A stretch of 5,830 nucleotides of DNA from an uncultured Bacteroidales bacterium (GTDB lineage: Bacteria > Bacteroidota > Bacteroidia > Bacteroidales > Bacteroidaceae), in the NCBI GenBank assembly GCA_937995875.1, contig CALKIW010000042.1:1-5830 (forward strand), given 5' to 3'. A model generated the notes under the pieces. That model saw nothing but the letters and a program-made list of their open reading frames with translations, was not told where the DNA came from and did not search any database. Below are positions 1 to 4,536 of this stretch, one piece after another. Each line of letters starts with the position of its first letter. The stretch's first letter is position 1. The position numbers and the translations under genes were made by a program.

Positions 1-24
1 AATTTTGAATTATGAATTACAAAC

Positions 25-1797
25 CTATTCCGCCGAGTAGTCCGCCACCAACTGCCTGTACACCCTGTACATGCGTGCTTTGGTGATGTAGCCTTTCAGG
101 CGGTTGTTGATATCGACAACCGGCAACACCTCCGCATTGGTCCTGTCAAATTTCTCCATCACCTCCTCCATCGGCTCGTTGTCGAAAAGGATGGCCGGCA
201 CGGGCACCATGAGCTGACTCACATGGAAACGGTTGTAAAGCTCCGTGCGGAACACGATGTGTCGGATTTTACTGAGATCGATAAGTCCAAGCAACCGGTT
301 GTCCTCCGCAACCACGGGGATGAATGTATCGTTGCTGCTGGTGAGCACGTTGATCAGCTCTCCCATCGGCATATTTGGGGGTACACAGGTCACTTCCTTC
401 TCAATCACCGAGTCCATGCTCATCAGCGTGAGCACACTCCGGTCGGTATGATGCGTGAGCAACCGTCCTTCACGGGCCAGTCGCATGGCATAGATGCCGT
501 GTGGCTCGAATATATTGATCACCATGTAGCTCACCACCGACACGATAATCAGCGGCACAAACAGCTGGTAGCCTCCCGTAATCTCGGCAATGAGGAATAT
601 GCCCGTCAGCGGGGCATGCATCACTCCTGCCATCACACCTGCCATGCCCAGCAGTGTGAAGTTCTTCTCCGGCAGATACACTCCGATCTGTTCCACGTTC
701 CAAAAACGGGCAAACAAGAAACCCGCAAAGCCTCCGACAAACAGCGACGGGGCAAACGTACCACCGCATCCGCCGGCACCGTTGGTCGAGGAGGTGGCCA
801 CTATCTTCGTCAGCATCACCAGAGCAATATAGACCAGCAGCAGTTCGGAATGACCGTAAAACAGCGACCCGTTCATTATCCGGCTCCAGTCGGTATCGGT
901 CTCCCCTTCTATAAATATAGCGATGGCGTCATAACCTTCTCCGTAGAGCGAGGGGAAAAGGAAAATCAGCATACTGAGCAGCAGACCGCCTGCGATAAGT
1001 TTGCCGTAGAAATGCCTTTTCATATTGGCAAACTTACTTTCGCAGAAGTTCATCATCCGCATGAAATAGAGGCTCATCAAACCGCAGAACACACCCAGCA
1101 TGACAGAGCCCGGTATGCGCTCCACGCTCCATGCACTTGTCATTTGAAAATTAAAGAGGGTGGATGTTCCGGTAAAGATATAAGAGAAGATGTCTGCCGT
1201 GATGCTGGCAATGAGAATCGGCACGAGCGACTCCATCGTCATGTTGATCATCAGCACTTCCAGCGTGAACACCAGTCCGGCAATGGGAGCCTTGAAAATG
1301 CCGGCAATAGCGGCAGCAGCACCACACCCCACAAGCAGCATCACGGTGCGACGATTCATTCTGAACAGCTGTCCCAAGTTGGAGCCGATGGCCGACCCCG
1401 TGAGCACAATCGGCGCCTCAGCACCCACCGACCCACCGCAGCCGATGGTGATGGCCGACGCAACAACCGACGTCCAGCAGTTGTGACGTTTGATTTTGGA
1501 TTTCTTCGTAGCAATGGCATAGAGCACGCGGGTGATGCCGTGAGAGATATTGTCGCGCACCACATATTTAATAAAGAGTGCGGTCAGGTAAATACCTATC
1601 ACAGGCACAACCAGATAAAGCCAGTTGGCCCGTTCCGTGAGAAAGTCCTGCGTGATCAGGCGTTGGATGAAATGTATCAGCAGATGAAGCATGTATGCTG
1701 CCACCGCCGCCAATATTCCGATAATAAAGGCGAGGATGTTGGTCATCTGCTTTTCCGTGAGATTCCTATCCTTCCATACTATGATTCTTTCCAACAC
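25..1797 (-). CDS. CLC-family chloride channel/transporter with C-terminal CBS pair
   Basis: A 590-residue inner-membrane protein that should move chloride, alone or in exchange for protons. Residues about 18-435 are the multi-helix CLC core. Visible motifs are SHGIT (85-89, in place of GSGIP), GSVGAEAP (122-129, equivalent of GREGP, with gating glutamate E127), GIFKAPIAG (166-174), GGTFAPSL (345-352) and Y436, which aligns with the chloride-coordinating Tyr445 of E. coli ClcA. The proton glutamate (Glu203 of ClcA) aligns with V181, right after E180, so proton coupling may be altered. Residues about 453-518 and 524-585 are two CBS domains, which in this family often bind nucleotides and tune gating. 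The start is GTG; no ATG lies upstream before the in-frame stop at 1837-1839, and the first internal ATG (M18) would cut off residues (around ERIIVWKDRN) that resemble homologues as I remember them. It follows the threonylcarbamoyladenylate synthase in the same direction and is probably cotranscribed. Family assignment is secure; channel versus antiporter is not. Confidence 0.95.
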   Translation of the reverse strand: MLERIIVWKDRNLTEKQMTNILAFIIGILAAVAAYMLHLLIHFIQRLITQDFLTERANWLYLVVPVIGIYLTALFIKYVVRDNISHGITRVLYAIATKKSKIKRHNCWTSVVASAITIGCGGSVGAEAPIVLTGSAIGSNLGQLFRMNRRTVMLLVGCGAAAAIAGIFKAPIAGLVFTLEVLMINMTMESLVPILIASITADIFSYIFTGTSTLFNFQMTSAWSVERIPGSVMLGVFCGLMSLYFMRMMNFCESKFANMKRHFYGKLIAGGLLLSMLIFLFPSLYGEGYDAIAIFIEGETDTDWSRIMNGSLFYGHSELLLVYIALVMLTKIVATSSTNGAGGCGGTFAPSLFVGGFAGFLFARFWNVEQIGVYLPEKNFTLLGMAGVMAGVMHAPLTGIFLIAEITGGYQLFVPLIIVSVVSYMVINIFEPHGIYAMRLAREGRLLTHHTDRSVLTLMSMDSVIEKEVTCVPPNMPMGELINVLTSSNDTFIPVVAEDNRLLGLIDLSKIRHIVFRTELYNRFHVSQLMVPVPAILFDNEPMEEVMEKFDRTNAEVLPVVDINNRLKGYITKARMYRVYRQLVADYSAE

Positions 1798-1876
1798 TTT
1801 CTTTACGGTATTTATCGTATGCTTTTGAGATTGATTCTATGCTATGAGTACAGGCTCTCGCCCGTCACGCTCCGCC

Positions 1877-1890
1877 GGTCCGCGCGGACC
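1877..1890. repeat. Perfect 14-base GC palindrome between synthase and CLC genes
   Basis: GGTCCGCGCGGACC is a perfect palindrome starting five bases beyond the synthase stop codon, inside the 98-base gap to the CLC gene. In the minus-strand transcript it could fold into a short hairpin, but no T-run follows it, so it is not a standard intrinsic terminator. It could stabilise the upstream part of the message or be chance. Confidence 0.4.
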
Positions 1891-1895
1891 TGCGA

Positions 1896-2462
1896 CTACC
1901 TGATGACTTTCACCTCGCCCGATGGTCCCAGTTTGATGATGGAACTTGGCGTATGAGGCTTGTGCTCGTTGCGACGCGACCAGCAAACGTAATCGACGGC
2001 ATTGAGCAGTTCTTCCGAAATGTCCCGATAGTTCTGTGCGGCAGGCTCCCCACTGATATTAGCGCTGGTGCTCACCAAGGCTTTCTGAAAGCGGTAGCAC
2101 AGCGCTTTTGAAAATTCTTCCTTCGTGATGCGCAGCGCGATGCTCCCGTCTTCGGCAATGAGATTGGGTGCCAGATTGACGGCTCCGTCGAGTATCACGG
2201 TGGTGGGTTTCACGGCTGCATCCAGCAGGTCCCACGCAATGTTCGGCACGTTGCGCACATAGCGCTGCAAACGGGCGTCCGAATCGACCAGACATATCAG
2301 GGCTTTCGAGTCGTCACGTTTCTTGATGGCATACACTTTGGCCACAGCCTCTGCGTTGGTGGCGTCGCAGCCGATGCCCCAAACGGTATCGGTGGGATAC
2401 AAAATTACGCCGCCCTTTTTCAACACCTCGACGGCATTCCTAATATCTTCTTCCTGTGTCAT
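1896..2462 (-). CDS. tsaC: L-threonylcarbamoyladenylate synthase (Sua5/YrdC/TsaC family)
   Basis: A 188-residue cytoplasmic enzyme expected to make threonylcarbamoyl-AMP from threonine, bicarbonate and ATP, the first step of the t6A37 modification of tRNAs that read ANN codons. The whole length is one YrdC domain. Motifs are YPTDTVWGIGCDA (22-34), KKRDDSKAL (47-55, the lysine/arginine ATP and substrate site), PTTVIL (86-91), R111 in ALRI, STSANISGEPA (131-141) and PSSIIKL (172-178). It lacks the extra C-terminal Sua5 domain, so it is the short TsaC-like form of usual length. YciO-type paralogues share the fold, but the YPTDTVWG and STSANISG motifs fit the true synthase. The ATG start at 2460-2462 sits about 20 bases after a good promoter, leaving a very short leader without a Shine-Dalgarno. 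The CLC transporter gene follows 98 bases downstream. Confidence 0.93.
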   Translation of the reverse strand: MTQEEDIRNAVEVLKKGGVILYPTDTVWGIGCDATNAEAVAKVYAIKKRDDSKALICLVDSDARLQRYVRNVPNIAWDLLDAAVKPTTVILDGAVNLAPNLIAEDGSIALRITKEEFSKALCYRFQKALVSTSANISGEPAAQNYRDISEELLNAVDYVCWSRRNEHKPHTPSSIIKLGPSGEVKVIR

Positions 2463-2481
2463 TTTTTTAGAAATATATACG

Positions 2482-2513
2482 CAAAGTTAATCAATCTTTT
2501 GATATTTCACAAA
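2482..2513 (-). promoter_or_regulatory. Bacteroidota-type promoter for the synthase/CLC unit
   Basis: Read on the minus strand, TTTG (2510-2513) is followed after 20 bases by TAACTTTG (2482-2489). The latter matches the Bacteroidota -7 consensus TAnnTTTG at every fixed base, and the former the -33 TTTG. Transcription would begin roughly 10-15 bases before the synthase ATG at 2462. Position, spacing and match all agree; no start-site mapping is available. Confidence 0.7.
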
Positions 2514-2551
2514 TCTTTGCATTTTTTTATTGCAACATGCTGTGACATTCC

Positions 2552-2590
2552 AAAAAGGCCCCGTCTCTCCTATTGACAGAGAGACGGGGC
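2552..2590 (-). terminator. Intrinsic terminator after the DUF4840 lipoprotein gene
   Basis: GCCCCGTCTCTC (2558-2569) and GAGAGACGGGGC (2579-2590) form a perfect 12-base-pair stem with a 9-base loop. On the minus strand the stem is followed by C and then TTTTT (2556-2552), the usual terminator layout for leftward transcription. On the plus strand no T-run follows. It lies about 110 bases beyond the lipoprotein stop codon and before the synthase promoter, so it insulates the two units. Confidence 0.88.
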
Positions 2591-2700
2591 TGCGTGTGAT
2601 ACATGATTAGATGTATAGGGATGGTAAGACCTCACAGTCCGCGCATACCCTATTGCGATTAAATCTATACGACTACAAGTCGAAAAAATGACATGGAATG

Positions 2701-3333
2701 TTATTTCTTACCTTTAAACACCAAAGCCAGTGCCGTAGATTCCTTCAACAGCCCGGTATCCAACTTTCCATCCACATAGACGCCACCAACGATGAATTGC
2801 ATATACATCGTGGGCGTATTCTCTACCTTGCCTGCGTTCGAGAATTTGTTGTAGATCCCGTATGAATAGCGATTGTTGATGTAGAAAGCAATATCCACCT
2901 TGTGCATCTTGCCGCCATACTCCAATTTGTCATAGGTAATCACTTTCGGATTGATGAGGAACGTGATGGGCGAGTTGTCGTATATCCCGATGAGACAGTT
3001 GAGTTTCTGCACGGGCTGCTTTGCGATGGCCGCGCTCAGCTCGGTATTATTAATGTAGGCCGCCAGCGGGGCAGAGGGAAAGTTGGCAATGATCAGAGTG
3101 CTGTCGGTGTCTACCCGCCAGTTCACATCGAGCGTATCATTCTTATTACTGATGTTCTTTTTGGCGGGGTCGGCATAGATCAGTTTGCCTGTATAGTCGC
3201 CCTTGATCACTTGGAAGGCCGCTTTGCGCTCCTCCGGCTTGAGAGATGGGTCGTCGTCGTCGTTAAAACAAGAACTGAATGTCACGGCAGCCACACAGCA
3301 GCACAACATAAAAAATGGTTTCAATACTTTCAT
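2701..3333 (-). CDS. DUF4840-type surface lipoprotein, function unknown
   Basis: A 210-residue predicted lipoprotein. The N-terminus has a lysine, a hydrophobic stretch with three cysteines (11-13) and a lipobox ending FSSC, so the lipidated residue should be C22. It is followed at once by FNDDDD, an acidic run matching the lipoprotein export signal that sends Bacteroidota lipoproteins to the outer face of the outer membrane. The rest (about 36-208) resembles DUF4840 in length and pattern, with segments such as KGDYTGKLIYA, TFLINPKV and GGVYVDGK; that family has no known function and I name it from memory of its members. The body is rich in short alternating hydrophobic segments, suggesting a beta fold. 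It is transcribed alone: a terminator follows, and the sigma-factor locus points away on its other side. A link to that locus through the shared intergenic region is possible but unproven. Confidence 0.85.
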   Translation of the reverse strand: MKVLKPFFMLCCCVAAVTFSSCFNDDDDPSLKPEERKAAFQVIKGDYTGKLIYADPAKKNISNKNDTLDVNWRVDTDSTLIIANFPSAPLAAYINNTELSAAIAKQPVQKLNCLIGIYDNSPITFLINPKVITYDKLEYGGKMHKVDIAFYINNRYSYGIYNKFSNAGKVENTPTMYMQFIVGGVYVDGKLDTGLLKESTALALVFKGKK

Positions 3334-3391
3334 TTTTGTTTGATTTAATATTTTACTTAATGATTATTGGTAATTATGCCCCTTAAATACA

Positions 3392-3399
3392 CAAATCTC
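3392..3399 (-). promoter_or_regulatory. Weak candidate -7 element of the lipoprotein gene
   Basis: On the minus strand GAGATTTG matches TAnnTTTG except for its first base and would place the transcript start about 50 bases before the lipoprotein ATG. No clear TTTG lies at the expected -33 distance, so this is tentative. Confidence 0.25.
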
Positions 3400-3432
3400 A
3401 AAAACCTTGCACAGATATGTGATTTTTTTTTG

Positions 3433-3580
3433 CGCAGCGGAAAAATGAGGCGCAGCGGCAAACGGTTGGAGCCCGCTCTGTCAACAAAACTTCACCTTTT
3501 CTGTGTATGGAATGACGCTTCATCCAGCGCGCGCATACCCGCCTGCGACAGCTAAAAAGGGCGATTTCCCTACGCAGCGG
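3433..3580 (+). repeat. Three dispersed copies of CGCAGCGG
   Basis: The octamer CGCAGCGG occurs at 3433-3440, 3451-3458 and 3573-3580, each followed by a purine-rich AAA/CAAA/ATAA stretch. The first two are 18 bases apart. They lie immediately left of the 22-base-period array and share its GC-rich character, so both may be remnants of the same repetitive element. Function unknown. Confidence 0.5.
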
Positions 3581-3593
3581 ATAACAGGGCTCC

Positions 3594-3703
3594 GCCGTTA
3601 GGGCGTAACCGCACGGCCACAACAGCCTTATCGTCTCCCGACTACGCCTTGACGGCATGGCCGATAGGCCTCAACCGCATGGCCGTTAGGGCCCAACGGC
3701 GGT
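3594..3703. repeat. Decayed 22-base tandem repeat, about five units
   Basis: Units start at 3594, 3616, 3638, 3660 and 3682, an exact 22-base period over 110 bases. Units 1, 4 and 5 are clear: they share GCCGTTAGGGC or GCCGATAGGCC at the start and mostly AACCGCAYG after it, with 16-17 of 22 identical between unit 1 and either 4 or 5. Unit 3 is recognisable if one small shift is allowed; unit 2 is barely so. The last unit contains GCCGTT-AGGGCCC-AACGGC (3682-3700), which can form a hairpin. Because 22 is not a multiple of three, the array does not encode a repeated peptide in one frame. Probably an intergenic minisatellite. Confidence 0.65.
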
Positions 3704-3787
3704 GGCGATGAATTTTTTCAGGTCTGTAATTTTGATTAAAACCACACATTAGACTGACTGTCAGACCATTATACCGGCACCGCCAAA

Positions 3788-3835
3788 AATCGCGTATTTG
3801 CAGCCGGCAGGTTTTTATTTTCAAATACGCCGATT
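3788..3835. promoter_or_regulatory. Long imperfect inverted repeat ahead of the sigma gene
   Basis: AATCGCGTATTTG (3788-3800) pairs with CAAATACGCCGATT (3822-3835), giving 13 base pairs with one bulged base and a 21-base spacer. It lies 140 bases before the sigma ATG and just before the candidate sigma promoter. It could be a binding site for a dimeric regulator, or a hairpin ending a transcript that enters from the left. No T-run directly follows either arm, which argues against a standard terminator. Confidence 0.5.
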
Positions 3836-3847
3836 CTGAGCACATGT

Positions 3848-3874
3848 TTGTCGTGCTTTTTCACAATCTTTTTG
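3848..3874 (+). promoter_or_regulatory. Candidate promoter of the sigma/anti-sigma operon
   Basis: TTG at 3848-3850 (in GTTTG) and TCTTTTTG at 3867-3874 resemble the Bacteroidota -33 and -7 elements, with one mismatch in TAnnTTTG and a 16-base gap that is shorter than usual. The leader to the ATG would be about 95 bases. Sigma factors of this class often transcribe their own operon from a different promoter, which I cannot recognise here, so this is a weak call. Confidence 0.25.
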
Positions 3875-3975
3875 TCCGCTCGTGCATACGGGAGGAAGAC
3901 CTCTTTAAAAATATAATGTCATTTCCGTGCAAGGTTTCCGCCTCTGTTGCGTTTAGATGATAGAAATAACAATTC

Positions 3976-4536
3976 ATGGGACACTCTACGGCAGACAGGG
4001 AGGAAAAAATTGTCAGCTTGTTCCGACAGGGCGATGCCTTGGCGATGGATGTGCTGTATGCCGATTATGCACCCTATCTCACCGGAGTGTGCGCCCGCTA
4101 CATCAGCGACGACGACACCCTGAAAGACGTGTTGCAGGAAAGTTTTATCAAGATTTTCACGCAGATGGGCACCTTTGAATATCGTGGGCAGGGATCGTTG
4201 CGTGCATGGATGAGCCGGATTGTGGTGAACGAGAGTCTGCAGAGCCTGCGCCGGCAGAAACGCGACCAAGCCATGATGCTCGACACCGATCCGCCGGACA
4301 CGACCGACGAAGCGCCGGACACGGCCGAGCTGAGCCGGGAGGAAATGGCCATGCTGCTCAGGAAGCTGCCCGACGGCTATCGTGCCGTGCTCAACCTCTA
4401 CGTGATAGAGGGTTGGAGCCATCAGGAGATTGCACGCCAACTCGGTATCAAGCCCGACAGTTCGGCTTCTCAACTTCACCGCGCCAAGACCATGATGGCA
4501 CGGCTCATCAGAAACTATAAAACAAACAAGCTATGA
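3976..4536 (+). CDS. Small sigma-70-family (ECF-like) sigma factor, Das-like
   Basis: A 186-residue alternative sigma factor that would direct RNA polymerase to a special set of promoters. Region 2 spans about 22-96, with DVLQESFIKIFTQM (51-64) and RAWMSRIVVNESLQSLRRQKR (first 20: 77-96) covering core binding and -10 recognition. An acidic linker follows (about 103-122, rich in D, P and T). Region 4 spans about 123-180, with LPDGYRAVLNLYVIEGWSH and the helix-turn-helix EIARQLGIKPDSSASQLHRAK (-35 recognition). Regions 1 and 3 are absent, as in ECF sigmas. An in-frame TAA at 3967-3969 makes ATG 3976 the first possible start; no clear Shine-Dalgarno is seen. Its stop overlaps the next gene's ATG (ATGA, 4533-4536), so the two are translated together, typical of a sigma factor and its inhibitor. 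By analogy with Bacteroides Das proteins it should be held inactive by the downstream protein. The specific partner role is inferred from position. Confidence 0.93.
   Translation: MGHSTADREEKIVSLFRQGDALAMDVLYADYAPYLTGVCARYISDDDTLKDVLQESFIKIFTQMGTFEYRGQGSLRAWMSRIVVNESLQSLRRQKRDQAMMLDTDPPDTTDEAPDTAELSREEMAMLLRKLPDGYRAVLNLYVIEGWSHQEIARQLGIKPDSSASQLHRAKTMMARLIRNYKTNKL

Larger units (their letters stand above)
3334..3975. other. Divergent intergenic region with repeats, no convincing gene
   Basis: These 642 bases separate the leftward lipoprotein gene from the rightward sigma-factor gene. The first 100 bases are AT-rich leader sequence of the lipoprotein gene. About 3430-3705 is GC-rich and repetitive: three CGCAGCGG octamers and a decayed 22-base-period array. 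About 3719-3835 contains inverted repeats, including CTGACTGTCAG at 3754-3764, GGTCTG (3721-3726) against CAGACC (3762-3767), and the long pair at 3788-3835. The last 130 bases are the sigma-gene leader. Open frames here are short, cysteine- and arginine-rich, and lie partly over the repeats. I see no tRNA or recognisable small RNA. Confidence 0.8.

Noticed and set aside
25..1797. Fluoride-specific CLC-F transporter
   Set aside because: CLC-F proteins are normally shorter and lack CBS domains; this one has a CBS pair and the chloride-type Tyr in the last helix.
223..1956. 577-codon open frame on the plus strand, antisense to the CLC gene
   Set aside because: It has a histidine-, glutamine- and arginine-rich composition without any domain, and lies wholly opposite a well-supported CLC protein and the end of the synthase. 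It reflects codon bias of the real genes.
2670..2688. Hairpin CGACT-ACA-AGTCG next to an A-run just after the lipoprotein stop, possible terminator
   Set aside because: For leftward transcription the U-run comes before the short 5-base-pair stem, not after it; the strong terminator at 2552-2590 explains the ending better.
2640..3540. CGCGCATACCC at 2640-2650 and 3530-3540 flanking the lipoprotein gene, possible transposition repeats
   Set aside because: A few 11-base matches are expected by chance in a window this size; no transposase, terminal inverted repeat or other boundary supports a mobile unit.
3594..3703. Possible CRISPR array
   Set aside because: The 22-base units are contiguous with no unique spacers between them, and no cas gene is present.
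3398..3845. Two short minus-strand open frames (3398-3658 and 3642-3845) in the intergenic region
   Set aside because: They are Arg/Cys-rich, lie partly over the 22-base array whose period would shift the frame each unit, and show no recognisable motif or promoter.
3912..3917. TATAAT matching the E. coli -10 box ahead of the sigma gene
   Set aside because: Bacteroidota housekeeping promoters do not use this element, and no matching -35 lies at the right distance.
3916..3960. 14-codon open frame ending 15 bases before the sigma gene, possible leader peptide
   Set aside because: The only SD-like GGAGG (3891-3895) is about 20 bases from its ATG, there is no run of regulatory codons, and such small frames are expected by chance.
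3919..4479. 186-codon minus-strand open frame opposite the sigma gene
   Set aside because: It is fully antisense to a clear sigma factor with both conserved regions, and contains no recognisable domain.
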